In this document: positions 1 through 7,602 of the stretch, in pieces
How positions within the stretch are numbered: position 1 is the first letter of the stretch
How the letters are laid out: every line of letters starts with the position of its first letter
Source of the DNA: CAYVBE01 sp964448935
GTDB lineage: Bacteria > Planctomycetota > Brocadiia > SM23-32
DNA: 16,345 nucleotides
Assembly (NCBI GenBank): GCA_964448935.1
Contig: CAYVBE010000081.1
Location: 1-16,345 of the forward strand
Reading direction: 5' to 3'
Notes under the pieces: model-generated
The model's database searches: none
The model's input: the letters and a program-made list of their open reading frames with translations, nothing else
What the model was told of the DNA's origin: nothing
Translations under genes and position numbers: made by a program

Positions 1-1401
1 CTGCTCCACCAGGCCGGCCTCCAGCGGCACGTGCTCCGCCTGATAGACCGCCTCGTCCTCGGGCGCCCGGAAGATGCGCTCGAACAGATCGTTGAACCGC
101 TCCAGCAGCGGCGACCGCGATCGGAAGTTGCAGTAGATCCGCTCCAACCCGCCCTGCTCGAACAGTTCCTTGAACCGATCGTAGACCTCAACGTCGGCGC
201 GCCGGAAGCGATAGATGGACTGCTTGGGGTCGCCGACGACCGTCAGCATCCCCTGCCTGAGCGAGACCTCATCCAGACGCCGCGCGGGTGGCTCGGAGGG
301 GTCCTCGCAGAGATAACCGATCATTTCGGCCTGGAGGGGATCGGTATCCTGGAACTCGTCCACGAAGATCGCGCCGAAACGCCTCTGGAAATGCCGCCGC
401 ACCGGCACGTTCTCGCGCAGCATCCGGGCGGAAAGGAGCAGCAGGTCCTGAAAATCCAGCGCCGACCGCTCGCGCTTCGCCTGACGGTATCGCCCCACAA
501 ACCCCCAGGCCCACCGGAAGATGCGCGCCGCCAGGTGCCGACCCAACCCCCGCGCGGCCTCGACGAAGTCCGCCAGCGGCTGCCGCGCCGCCTCCCGCTC
601 GTCCTTCTTGAAGCTCTTCAGAGCGTTTTCGGGGTCCAGTCCGGCCACCTCGTAGCCCAGCCGCCGCACCCCCACGTCATCCGACGCCCCGGCAACGTCG
701 GCAGACAGCCTGCGCAGGCCGCGGTAATTGGCGTTGGACCGACCGGGGAAGGGGTGATCGAAGACCTCGGCAGCCGCTCTTGCTGCCTCCCGTAGGTCGG
801 CCGTCATCTGCCCGAGGTCGCCCTCGGCTTCCGGCAGATCGAACTGCTCCATTTCCAGTATCTCGGGCGCGTCGGCCAGCGCGATGGCGACACCCCGCAG
901 GTCGCTGCCACGGACGCCCGCGCGCATCGCCTCCACCAGCACCGGATCGCTCTCCGCCACGTGCTCGTCCATCCAGTCCCGCCAGCAGCGGTCCTGCAGC
1001 AGGTTGGCGGCGGTCGCCTCCATCACCTCGAACTCGGGGTCAACGCCGGCCTCCGCCGGTTTCTCGCGCAGCAGCCGCGCGCAGAAGGCATGGATGGTGG
1101 ATATCTGGGCGCGGTCGAGTTCCCGCACGGCCCGCCGGGCACGCGCCCGCTCCTCCGCCGAGAGGTCGGCGGCGTGGAGTTCTGTGCTCAGCTCGCGGCG
1201 CAGGCGCTCCTCCAGCTCCCCGGCGGCCTTCTCGGTGAAGGTAATCGCCACCGTGTCTCGCAGCCGGATGTGCCCCGTGCGAACGCCCTGGATGATGCGC
1301 GCGACGATGAGGGTGGTCTTGCCCGTGCCCGCGGCGGCCTCGACCAGCAGGGACCGGTCGGTGGCGGTCCGAATCCGGCGCCGGGTCTCCGCGTCGCGCA
1401 T
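1..1401 (-). CDS. UvrD/AddA-type ATP-dependent helicase-nuclease subunit, N-terminal 467 residues (partial)
   Basis: The open frame starts at ATG 1401-1399 and runs off the left edge without a stop. It shows superfamily 1A helicase motifs in order: Walker A (VEAAAGTGKTTL, about residues 20-31), a motif Ia-like ITFTEKAAGEL near 53-63, STIHAFC near 101-107, Walker B with the UvrD signature VDEFQDTDPLQAEMI near 345-360, and motif III (VVGDPKQSIYRFR) near 386-398. TIHAFC and DEFQDTD are typical of the AddA/RecB branch, which unwinds and degrades DNA ends for recombinational repair. The C-terminal helicase motifs and any PD-(D/E)xK nuclease domain lie outside the window, so a helicase without nuclease cannot be excluded. 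Its start is 12 nt after the stop of the acetyltransferase gene, so it is the fourth gene of the operon read from 4701. Confidence 0.9.
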   Translation of the reverse strand, partial: MRDAETRRRIRTATDRSLLVEAAAGTGKTTLIVARIIQGVRTGHIRLRDTVAITFTEKAAGELEERLRRELSTELHAADLSAEERARARRAVRELDRAQISTIHAFCARLLREKPAEAGVDPEFEVMEATAANLLQDRCWRDWMDEHVAESDPVLVEAMRAGVRGSDLRGVAIALADAPEILEMEQFDLPEAEGDLGQMTADLREAARAAAEVFDHPFPGRSNANYRGLRRLSADVAGASDDVGVRRLGYEVAGLDPENALKSFKKDEREAARQPLADFVEAARGLGRHLAARIFRWAWGFVGRYRQAKRERSALDFQDLLLLSARMLRENVPVRRHFQRRFGAIFVDEFQDTDPLQAEMIGYLCEDPSEPPARRLDEVSLRQGMLTVVGDPKQSIYRFRRADVEVYDRFKELFEQGGLERIYCNFRSRSPLLERFNDLFERIFRAPEDEAVYQAEHVPLEAGLVEQ

Positions 1402-1413
1402 CGTCGGTGCTCG

Positions 1414-1890
1414 TTACTCCCGCGTGGGCTCGCGATCAAGGTCCAGCACGAGCGCCACCTCGTCGCAATTGGGGAATTTGGGACAGTTCAGGCAATCGGC
1501 CCATATCTTGTGCGGCAACTCTTCCTTGGAAACGCGCACGAACCCGAACCGCTCGAAGAACTCGGGCACGTAGGTCAGCACGAACACGCGCACCATGCCG
1601 AGTTCCCGCGCCTCCGCCAGGCAACTCTCCACCAGCGCCGTGCCCACGCCGGTGCCCTGCAGTTCCTCGCCCACCACCAGGCTGCGCACTTCGCCCAGCC
1701 CGCGCCATGTGATGTGCAGCGCGGCACAGGCCAGTATCTCGCCGTCTTCGCGCCATACGAAGAAATCGCGCAGGTTCTCGTACACGTCATTCAGCGAGCG
1801 TGGCAGTACGATCTCCCGCGACGCAAATCGGTTGACCAACGCTGCAATCTCGGGCGCACCCTCTATCGCGGCTTTCTCGATCGGGCTCAT
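1414..1890 (-). CDS. GNAT-family N-acetyltransferase, N-acetylglutamate-synthase-like (short ArgA type)
   Basis: A 158-aa single-domain GNAT protein. The acetyl-CoA pyrophosphate loop is QGTGVG (residues 78-83), preceded by the strand GEVRSLVV (66-73). The middle (LPRSLNDVYENLRDF, 29-43) and the tail (FFERFGFVRV, then KIWADCLNCPKFPNCDE with Cys133, Cys136 and Cys142) match the short monofunctional amino-acid N-acetyltransferases that can supply N-acetylglutamate for arginine synthesis. That family identity comes from remembered family patterns; the substrate is inferred, since no other arginine gene is present. The ATG overlaps the TGA of the upstream 614-aa gene (ATGA at 1887-1890), indicating translational coupling. 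There is no clear Shine-Dalgarno of its own. Confidence 0.85.
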   Translation of the reverse strand: MSPIEKAAIEGAPEIAALVNRFASREIVLPRSLNDVYENLRDFFVWREDGEILACAALHITWRGLGEVRSLVVGEELQGTGVGTALVESCLAEARELGMVRVFVLTYVPEFFERFGFVRVSKEELPHKIWADCLNCPKFPNCDEVALVLDLDREPTRE

Positions 1891-3731
1891 TGTGACATCC
1901 GGAACCGCATGAGTGTGGCCAGACCGCGAAGGGCCGAATCCCCGGTCTGAAGCTTGATCAGGTTGGAGCCGGGCTGCTCGCGGAATCCGCCCCGCGCCGT
2001 CTCCGGCTCACGCAGGTAATAGCTGTTCTCCGGCACGAACTGGAGCCTGGCAACGTACCGGGCCGCCCGCTCGGCGGCAGGCAGGTTCTCTTCCTCAAGG
2101 CCCATTATACACGCCGCGGCCAGCGCAGTCAGGTCATCCGCCGTGGCGCGCACTGTTGGTGGATAGCCCTCCAGCGTGCCGCCCACCAGCGAATCCCCCG
2201 GTGCCTCGTCGGGAAGCACCTGATTCTGCCGCCGGTGCCGCGCGATGGCGCCGGCGTAGCGCACATAGTCGTCCAATGGCCGCGCGGCGTACAGCTCGAC
2301 CAAAGCACTCAGCACATGCCGCGCCTCCTCGGCGCTCAGGGCGGGTGAATCGTCCAGCAGCGGCGCCATGGCCGCCTCGGCACCGTCCAGAAAGCGCTCC
2401 ACGCCCAGTTGCCGATGCGCAAGGGCCAGCGCCAGCGCGCCGCGCGCCTGCGCCACGGTGCGGTTAAACCCCTGCCCCGGCGTGCGCGCCTCGCCCGCGC
2501 CGGGGTCGTAGCGCAGCTCGAACAGGCCGTCGTCCCGCTGCATAAACAGCAGAAAATTGGCGGTCGCCCCGATCCACGGCTCGGGCTGGCTCGTCCCGCT
2601 GGCTCGCGCGTATCGGCAGAGCCCCTCAAGCACCTGCGCCGTCTCCTCCAGCTCCCACGCCCCGTGGCAGGCCTCCTCGCTGGTGGTGAACGCCATGCGC
2701 GGGTCGTGCGCGTCCATGCGGGTGGATTGCATCGCATAAGACAGCCCCAGGTGGCAGGCGTTCAGCGTCTCGGCCGACGGCCAGACCTCGCACTGCAGCC
2801 CCAGCGCGGCGGCCGCGGACGCATCCAGAACCAGGCTCCGGCACCCGCCGCGCAGCCCGGTCGTCGGGTCCCAATACATCAGGAAAACCCCGTTCTGCTC
2901 CTGCGAACGCGCAAGGTACAGCCCGCCCTCCTCCAACGCGCGCGTCAACCGGGACACGCTGACCCGCCCCACCGGCACCAGCCCGTCGGGGCTCTCCAAC
3001 GCGCGCCGGCTGCCGGGAAGATCATTGACGTAGCCGACCGCTTTCAGCCACCACATCTGCCAGCGTTCCTGCCGCCAGGTCTCGGCGTCCAGGTCGGCCC
3101 GTCGGCAGAGCGTCCGCAGTGCCTCCTCCGCCGTGCCCGCCCGTCCGGCGCTCCGCTCGAAGGGCAGCAGGAAGTGCGCCCCCCCGCGCGTCCGCAACGC
3201 GAACCCCGCCGGCTCTCCCATCTCGCGCGCGGCCATAAGCTCCCGCTTCGGCACCGGCATGGGCCGCACCTCGGTCACTGCGTCCAGCCGCACCCGCAGC
3301 GCATCCGGCTGGACCTCTCCTTCTACATCCGCGTAGAACTCTCGCGCCGCCCCGCGCACGCTTTCCTCCAGCGTTCCCTCGCGCATCAGGTAGCGCCTCC
3401 GGTCACCGCCGCGCCCGTAGATGGTCACGAACAGCGGCGTGCCCTCGCCGGCTCCCTGCCCGCCCTCGGTTGGCGCCTCGAGCGAGTCGAAGAAGACCAT
3501 CATCAGGGACCGCGCGCGTTCCGGCGTCAAATCCACGGACCACTCGCCGCCCTCGGCCGGAGGAAAATCCTGTGACTCCGCCGGCAGCGGTTCGATCGGC
3601 TCGGGACGCGGCCCGACCGAACCGAAGATCCGCCCCCAGCCCAGCAGCAGAACCGCCGCCGCCACCGGCAGCATCAGCAGAAACAACGCCGCCAGCTCCT
3701 TGCGAAGCGTGCTATGAGAGTTCTGCTCCAT
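1887..3731 (-). CDS. Membrane-anchored protein with possible AMMECR1-like region and C-terminal helical-toroid-like region
   Basis: A 614-aa protein. One hydrophobic segment near residues 13-31, preceded by charged residues, looks like an uncleaved signal anchor and is followed by a Pro/Glu-rich linker (41-60), so the bulk is probably extracytoplasmic. Residues about 65-215 have a strand/helix pattern (VTIYGRGGDRRRYLMREGTL, then FYADVEG) that loosely recalls AMMECR1-type domains; this is low confidence. Residues about 330-614 are rich in repeated amphipathic helices with scattered aromatic and Glu residues (AWELEETAQVLEGLCRYA, ATANFLLFMQRDDGLFEL), as in alpha/alpha-toroid proteins such as glycosidases or cyclases. 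I recognise no catalytic motif. It starts 31 nt after the epimerase stop and overlaps the acetyltransferase gene, so it belongs to that operon. Function unknown. Confidence 0.75.
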   Translation of the reverse strand: MEQNSHSTLRKELAALFLLMLPVAAAVLLLGWGRIFGSVGPRPEPIEPLPAESQDFPPAEGGEWSVDLTPERARSLMMVFFDSLEAPTEGGQGAGEGTPLFVTIYGRGGDRRRYLMREGTLEESVRGAAREFYADVEGEVQPDALRVRLDAVTEVRPMPVPKRELMAAREMGEPAGFALRTRGGAHFLLPFERSAGRAGTAEEALRTLCRRADLDAETWRQERWQMWWLKAVGYVNDLPGSRRALESPDGLVPVGRVSVSRLTRALEEGGLYLARSQEQNGVFLMYWDPTTGLRGGCRSLVLDASAAAALGLQCEVWPSAETLNACHLGLSYAMQSTRMDAHDPRMAFTTSEEACHGAWELEETAQVLEGLCRYARASGTSQPEPWIGATANFLLFMQRDDGLFELRYDPGAGEARTPGQGFNRTVAQARGALALALAHRQLGVERFLDGAEAAMAPLLDDSPALSAEEARHVLSALVELYAARPLDDYVRYAGAIARHRRQNQVLPDEAPGDSLVGGTLEGYPPTVRATADDLTALAAACIMGLEEENLPAAERAARYVARLQFVPENSYYLREPETARGGFREQPGSNLIKLQTGDSALRGLATLMRFRMSQ

Positions 3732-3762
3732 GATGGGACACTCGTCAAGGCCGGGGCCCCGG

Positions 3763-4701
3763 TCATTTCGACCGGGCCCGATACCACTCCACGGTCCGCC
3801 GCAGGCCTTCCTCGAAATCCACCAGCGGCTCGTAGCCCAGGCGCGCGCGCGCTTCCTCGATCTCCGCCAGGGAGTGCCGCACGTCGCCGGGGCGCTCCTC
3901 CAGATACTCGGCGCCCACGTTCGAGGCGATCAACCCGCGCAGGCTGTCCAGAAGCTCGTTCAGCGTGTATCGGCGGCCGCAACCCACGTTGCAGACCGCC
4001 CCGCCGGCGCCCTCCGCCGTGGCCGCCAGCAGATTGGCCTCCACCGCGTTCTCCACGTAGGTGAAGTCCCGCGACTGCTCGCCGTCGCCGAACACCTGCG
4101 GCGCCTCGCCCGCCAGCAGCCGCTGCACAAAGATGGGAATCACCGCCGCATACTGGCTCTCGGGGTCCTGCCGCGGGCCGAACACGTTGAAGTAGCGTAG
4201 CGAGACCGTCTCGATCTCGAACAGATCATTGAACACACGGCAGTAGTGCTCGCCCGCCAGCTTGCTCACCGCATACGGGCTCAGCGGGTCCGTCTTCATG
4301 TCCTCGCGCTTGGGCAGCTCCGGGGTGTCGCCGTAAACCGAGCTGCTGCTGGCATATACCACCCGCTTCACGCCCGCGTCGCGCGCCGCGGTCAGCACCT
4401 TCACGGTGCCCTCCACGTTGGCCTCGTTGCTGGCCAGGGGGTTCTCCACGGACCGTTGCACGCTGGCCAGGGCCGCCTGGTGCAGCACGTAATCCGCCCC
4501 GTCGAAGGCCCGCGCCAGCAGGCCCTCATCGCAGATGCTGCCCTCCAGAAGCTCGATCCGGTCGGCGAACTCCGCCAGGTTCTCCGGGCGGCCCGTCGAG
4601 AAGTCGTCCACGACGCGGACGTCCTCCCCGTCGCTCACCAGCCGCGCCACGATGTTCGACCCGATAAAACCCGCTCCGCCCGTCACCACGTAAGCGGCCA
4701 C
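3763..4701 (-). CDS. NAD-dependent nucleotide-sugar epimerase/dehydratase (UDP-glucose 4-epimerase type)
   Basis: A 312-aa extended short-chain dehydrogenase. It has the Rossmann motif TGGAGFIGS (residues 7-15), an NAD-ribose acidic patch VVDDFSTG (30-37), HQAALASVQRSV (74-84), a Ser cluster ASSSSVYG (117-124), the catalytic YxxxK as Tyr143 and Lys147, RYFNVFGPRQDP downstream, and the C-terminal RPGDVRHS typical of 4-epimerases acting on UDP-linked hexoses or N-acetylhexosamines. Length matches the family. The start is GTG at 4701-4699, chosen because AGGAGG lies 6 nt upstream on the minus strand (4708-4713). It is the first gene of the operon running to the helicase gene. The exact sugar substrate (Glc/Gal, GlcNAc/GalNAc or uronic acid) cannot be read from the sequence. 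Confidence 0.93.
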   Translation of the reverse strand: MAAYVVTGGAGFIGSNIVARLVSDGEDVRVVDDFSTGRPENLAEFADRIELLEGSICDEGLLARAFDGADYVLHQAALASVQRSVENPLASNEANVEGTVKVLTAARDAGVKRVVYASSSSVYGDTPELPKREDMKTDPLSPYAVSKLAGEHYCRVFNDLFEIETVSLRYFNVFGPRQDPESQYAAVIPIFVQRLLAGEAPQVFGDGEQSRDFTYVENAVEANLLAATAEGAGGAVCNVGCGRRYTLNELLDSLRGLIASNVGAEYLEERPGDVRHSLAEIEEARARLGYEPLVDFEEGLRRTVEWYRARSK

Positions 4702-4747
4702 TTGTCGCCTCCTGTAAGGGCTGATGCGATGGATTCAGCAGACCGGC

Positions 4748-4776
4748 AGTGTATCCGACCGGCGCCCCCGGAGCAA
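4748..4776 (-). promoter_or_regulatory. Candidate sigma-70 promoter of the epimerase operon
   Basis: On the minus strand a TTGCTC -35 (4776-4771) and a TACACT -10 (4753-4748) are 17 nt apart, giving a leader of about 40 nt before the GTG at 4701. The -10 is good and the -35 weak. Confidence 0.4.
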
Positions 4777-4813
4777 CCGCGCACCGCCCCCGCAGTCCGC
4801 CGGCCATCCGTTT

Positions 4814-4874
4814 CGCCCGAAGGGCGTACGGATATCAGCCCAGGGTTGGACGCCGAAGGCGGCCTACCCTGGGT
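4814..4874. repeat. Dispersed double-hairpin repeat, CGCCC-GAA-GGGCG plus GCCCAGGGT...ACCCTGGGT
   Basis: A 5-bp stem hairpin (4814-4826) is followed by a long inverted repeat with arms 4838-4846 and 4866-4874, which pair over 9 positions with one G-T, and an inner GCC-GAA-GGC. Related elements recur near 10018-10051 and 14890-14949. It lies between the minus-strand isomerase stop (4896) and the epimerase promoter and could act as a transcription boundary, although it lacks a T-tract. Confidence 0.7.
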
Positions 4875-4895
4875 ACCCCTCACCTGATCTCCTGA

Positions 4896-5699
4896 TCACC
4901 TGCTCTGAAGGAACGCCTCCAGACGCTCCTTCAACGCCGCGATCTGCGCCTCCGGGCCGCCCTCGATATCCGGCAGATACTCCACCGAATAATGACCCTC
5001 ATACCCGTTGTCGGACAACGTCCGCACGATCCACTCGAAATCCACCGCGCCCTCGCCCATCGGCACCTGCATCTTCTCCGGCGCCGCGTCCCGCAGGTGC
5101 ACGTGGGCCGCACGCGCCAGCAGCGACTCCGTCGCCTCCGGCTCGATCTCCTGCATCACGAAATGGCTCGGGTCGTAGGCCACCTGCAGCGCCGGCACCG
5201 CGTCCAGCAGCGCCTCCGACTGCTCCACGGTCTGGAACGGTGTCCCGTAGTGCAGCTCCACCGAGAACGTCACCCCGCCCGCGTCCGCCACGTCCAGCAG
5301 CTCCTGCCAGGACTCCGCTGCGTCCTCCAGTATCCGGTCCCACTCCTTCTCCTCCGTGCGCGGGCCCGGGTAGAACGAGGCCACCTCGATATCCAGCCGC
5401 GACATCAGCCGCACCAGCCCCCGCGCCTGCCGCAGCCGCTCCGCCACGGTCTCGTCCTCGCGGTCGTAAATGGTCGGCAGCGCGCAGTTCGCCGCCACGG
5501 GCGTCAGCCCGCGCGCGTCCAGCATCGCCTCCACCTCGCCGATAACCCCCTGCCAGTCATCGGCCAGATCCTCCGGCACGATGTGCCCCCACGACGGAAT
5601 CGCAATCAGGTCCACACACTCGAACCCGAGCCCGGCGACCTTCGAAAGCGCCTCGTCCAGCGGAATCTTAAACGCACTCGTCGAACAAGCAATCGCCAT
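4896..5699 (-). CDS. Sugar phosphate isomerase/epimerase (xylose-isomerase-like TIM barrel, AP endonuclease 2 family)
   Basis: A 267-aa protein matching the usual length of this family. Probable divalent-metal ligands are Glu148 (FSVELHYG), Asp176 and His179 (AYDPSHF), the histidines of HVHLRDA (199-201) and Glu240 (YSVEYL), spaced as in xylose-isomerase-like barrels that interconvert aldose and ketose sugars or epimerise ketoses. No signal peptide, so cytoplasmic. The ATG at 5699 is preceded on the minus strand by GGGGA (5706-5710) and a candidate promoter at 5749-5776. It is divergent from the PfkB kinase gene, and together they suggest sugar catabolism. The substrate is not deducible; members of this family are found with inositol, tagaturonate, allulose and many other pathways. 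Confidence 0.9.
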   Translation of the reverse strand: MAIACSTSAFKIPLDEALSKVAGLGFECVDLIAIPSWGHIVPEDLADDWQGVIGEVEAMLDARGLTPVAANCALPTIYDREDETVAERLRQARGLVRLMSRLDIEVASFYPGPRTEEKEWDRILEDAAESWQELLDVADAGGVTFSVELHYGTPFQTVEQSEALLDAVPALQVAYDPSHFVMQEIEPEATESLLARAAHVHLRDAAPEKMQVPMGEGAVDFEWIVRTLSDNGYEGHYSVEYLPDIEGGPEAQIAALKERLEAFLQSR

Positions 5700-5748
5700 A
5701 GCTCAATCCCCAAAAGCGGAAGTCTGACACCCAACCGGTCCAACCACT

Positions 5749-5776
5749 ATGCTAAGCCCCACGCCCCAGATATCAA
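5749..5776 (-). promoter_or_regulatory. Candidate promoter of the sugar isomerase gene
   Basis: Minus-strand TTGATA (5776-5771), a 16-nt spacer and TAGCAT (5754-5749), about 45-50 nt upstream of the ATG at 5699. Four of six bases match consensus in each box. Confidence 0.45.
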
Positions 5777-5797
5777 GGCGCGCCCGCCAATGCCATC

Positions 5798-5870
5798 CTC
5801 CGTCGTCCATCGTCCATCGTCGGCCGTCCGCCGTCGCCGTTGCAGCCCGCCGTCTGTCGTCTGGCGTCGC
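5798..5870. repeat. Low-complexity CGTCC/CCATCGT tract
   Basis: About 70 bp built from near-repeats of CGTCCATCGTC and CCGTCGCCGT. A very similar tract lies at 8088-8136. In both places the tract ends about 8 bp before a -35 box of the TTG-17-TAAACT type. It has no coding content that I can support. Confidence 0.6.
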
Positions 5871-5877
5871 TCCGCAC

Positions 5878-5906
5878 TTGAGCCCCACCCATCCTTCGTC
5901 TAAACT
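5878..5906 (+). promoter_or_regulatory. Candidate promoter of the PfkB kinase gene
   Basis: TTGAGC (5878-5883), 17 nt, TAAACT (5901-5906). The spacer is C-rich and ends in CGTC. The sulfatase promoter at 8145-8173 has the same -10 and the same type of C-rich 17-nt spacer, which strengthens both calls. Confidence 0.5.
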
Positions 5907-5963
5907 CAATCCCCGGCGTTCGCGTGCACATCACACCGGAACTTCATGCGAGACCGAGCGAAC

Positions 5964-6884
5964 ATGTCACTGCTGGTTGTGGGGTCGGTTGCGTTGGACA
6001 CCGTCGAGACTCCCTTCGGCTCGGCCGAGGCCGAACTCGGCGGCTCTGCGGTGTACTTTTCACTGGCGGCGAGTCAATTCTCGCCGGTGCGCCTGATGGG
6101 GGCGGTCGGTCAGGATTTTCCCGAAGAATACCTCAGACGGCTGGAACGGACGAACATTGACCTGTCCGGTCTGCAGCGGCTGGACGGCCAGACGTTCCGA
6201 TGGCAGGCCGCCTACGAGGGCAGGATGGAGCAGGCGCAGACGCTCGCGGTCGAGCTGAACGTATTCGGGGATTACATGCCCGCCGTGCCCGCGGAATACG
6301 CCGACTCGCGGTATGTGTTCCTGGCCAACGGCTCGCCCGTGACCCACATGCACGTGCTGGATCAGCTCACCGAGCCCGGCTTTGTGCTGGCCGACACGAT
6401 GGACTTCTACATCGAGAACGAACGCGGCGCCCTGCTGAAGCTGATGCAGCGCATTGACGGGCTGATTCTGAACGACATGGAGGCCCTGGAGCTCAGCGGT
6501 GCGGCCAACCCGCTTAAGGCCGCAAGCTGGGTCTGCGAGCAGGGCCCGTCCTGGTGCATCGTCAAGAAAGGCGAACACGGTTCGCTCCTCCGCTCGCCGG
6601 GGGGGCTCTTCGTGGTCCCCGGTTTTCCGCACGAAGACGTCGTGGACCCGACGGGCGCGGGCGATTCGTTCGCCGGGGGACTGATGGGCTATATAGCCGG
6701 GCAGGACGCCGTGGATATGCAGGCGCTGGCGGCGGGCGTCATCCACGGAACCATCACCTCATCGTTCGCCATAGAGCGCTTCGGCCCCCGCGGCCTGGAG
6801 GGCCTCACGCAAGAAGCAATCCAGTCAAGGCTGAAAGAATTCCTCGCCGCAACCCGCCTCGCCGCCGACTGGCAAAGCGCCTGA
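5964..6884 (+). CDS. PfkB/ribokinase-family carbohydrate kinase
   Basis: A 306-aa protein with PfkB-family signatures: an N-terminal LLVVGSVALD strand, ELGGSAVYFSLAAS (24-37) for sugar binding, LNDMEA (169-174), KKGEHGS (201-207) and the ATP/anion-hole motif DPTGAGDSFAGG (228-239) with the catalytic base Asp234. It phosphorylates a sugar or nucleoside using ATP in the cytoplasm; the substrate is unknown. I chose ATG 5964 because the family usually begins right at the first beta strand; ATG 5946 in the same frame would add six residues (MRDRAN). Neither has a strong Shine-Dalgarno. Codons from about residue 195 onwards (6547-6868) are duplicated at 7603-7924, downstream of an inserted toxin-antitoxin pair, so the C-terminal third may have been delivered by that event. 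The last four residues (WQSA) differ from the copy (AM). Confidence 0.92.
   Translation: MSLLVVGSVALDTVETPFGSAEAELGGSAVYFSLAASQFSPVRLMGAVGQDFPEEYLRRLERTNIDLSGLQRLDGQTFRWQAAYEGRMEQAQTLAVELNVFGDYMPAVPAEYADSRYVFLANGSPVTHMHVLDQLTEPGFVLADTMDFYIENERGALLKLMQRIDGLILNDMEALELSGAANPLKAASWVCEQGPSWCIVKKGEHGSLLRSPGGLFVVPGFPHEDVVDPTGAGDSFAGGLMGYIAGQDAVDMQALAAGVIHGTITSSFAIERFGPRGLEGLTQEAIQSRLKEFLAATRLAADWQSA
6547..6868 (+). repeat. Direct repeat, copy 1 (3' part of the intact PfkB gene)
   Basis: These 322 bp align without gaps to 7603-7924 (constant offset 1056). By eye there are 8 mismatches, about 97.5% identity. The similarity stops abruptly at both ends. The repeat covers the kinase ATP-binding motif and most of the C-terminus. 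Confidence 0.95.
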
Positions 6885-6934
6885 CCGCCGTCGAATGGGC
6901 GAGGGAGGAGGCCCGGAGGAAAAGGAGCTACTGT

Positions 6935-7225
6935 ATGAACCACAAGGCGCTGATTCGCGAGAATCGCGAAGAAATCGCACGGATTGCCGCCAGATACGGC
7001 GCCCACAACATCCGCCTGTTCGGCTCCGCGGCGCGGGAAGAAGCGGATGAGGCCAGTGACCTGGATTTCCTGGTAGAGCTCGACGCCGACCGTTCCCTGC
7101 TGGACCTTGGTGGCTTGCAATTCGAACTGCAAGAACTGCTGGGCTGCCCCGTTGACGTTGTCACCGAACGCGGCCTTAAAAAGCGCATCCGTGACCGTGT
7201 CATCAGGGAGGCAACTCCGGTATGA
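6935..7225 (+). CDS. mntA: MntA-type nucleotidyltransferase antitoxin (first MntA-HepT pair)
   Basis: A 96-aa minimal nucleotidyltransferase. It has the Pol-beta signature GS-x10-DxD (Gly30, Ser31, Asp42, Asp44) in LFGSAAREEADEASDLDFLV and a third acidic residue at Asp74 (CPVDVV). In characterised MntA-HepT systems this protein neutralises the HEPN RNase HepT by transferring AMP to a Tyr in its active-site motif. The frame extends upstream without a stop, but ATG 6935 has AAGGAG 8 nt before it and fits family length. It begins 50 nt after the PfkB stop. I see no separate promoter in that gap, so it may be read through from the kinase gene. It overlaps the next gene by ATGA. Confidence 0.9.
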   Translation: MNHKALIRENREEIARIAARYGAHNIRLFGSAAREEADEASDLDFLVELDADRSLLDLGGLQFELQELLGCPVDVVTERGLKKRIRDRVIREATPV

Positions 7226-7566
7226 GAGACCCCCGGGAGAGACTCCGAGACATGCTGGAAGCCATCGCGGCCATCGAGCGACACCTGGGGGCTGACCGGG
7301 CGGCTTTTGAAGACGATGAGCTTCTGCAAACATGGTTCGTGCATCACCTGCAGATCATAGGTGAAGCTGCCAACGCCCTCCCCGACGATGTGCGCGCTAT
7401 GGCCCCCGGCATCCCATGGCACAAGATCATCGGGATGCGCAACGTGCTGGTCCACGGCTACTTCGAGATCGACACGGACATCGTCTGGAATGCGGCCAAA
7501 CGAGAAGTGCCGGCTCTCAAACCAGAAGTTGAGGAACTCCTTGAGCGCACGGAAGGGGAAAACTAA
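7222..7566 (+). CDS. hepT: HepT-like HEPN-domain ribonuclease toxin (DUF86, first pair)
   Basis: A 114-aa all-helical protein of the HepT/DUF86 family. It has the central QIIGEAANALPDDVR helix (44-58), IPWHKIIGMRN (64-74) and the catalytic RNase motif R-x4-H-x-Y as Arg73, His78 and Tyr80 (RNVLVHGY). In this family Tyr is the residue AMPylated by the partner nucleotidyltransferase. The ATG overlaps the antitoxin stop (ATGA at 7222-7225), the usual arrangement. The stop (TAA, 7564-7566) is 36 nt before the start of the duplicated PfkB segment. Confidence 0.92.
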   Translation: MRDPRERLRDMLEAIAAIERHLGADRAAFEDDELLQTWFVHHLQIIGEAANALPDDVRAMAPGIPWHKIIGMRNVLVHGYFEIDTDIVWNAAKREVPALKPEVEELLERTEGEN

Positions 7567-7602
7567 GAACTCTGAGTAGCCAGGTGTTTGTATGGCTTTA
7601 AG

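Noticed and set aside
961..1950. A 329-codon plus-strand frame
   Set aside because: It lies opposite the well-supported helicase and acetyltransferase genes and shows no recognisable domain.
2409..3575. A 388-codon plus-strand frame opposite the 614-aa protein gene
   Set aside because: Arg/Pro/Gln/Ala-rich with no motifs. The minus-strand frame has a membrane anchor, operon overlap and protein-like composition.
4814..4874. Rho-independent terminator of the sugar isomerase gene
   Set aside because: The hairpins are strong, but no T-tract follows on the transcribed strand, and the same elements occur away from gene ends.
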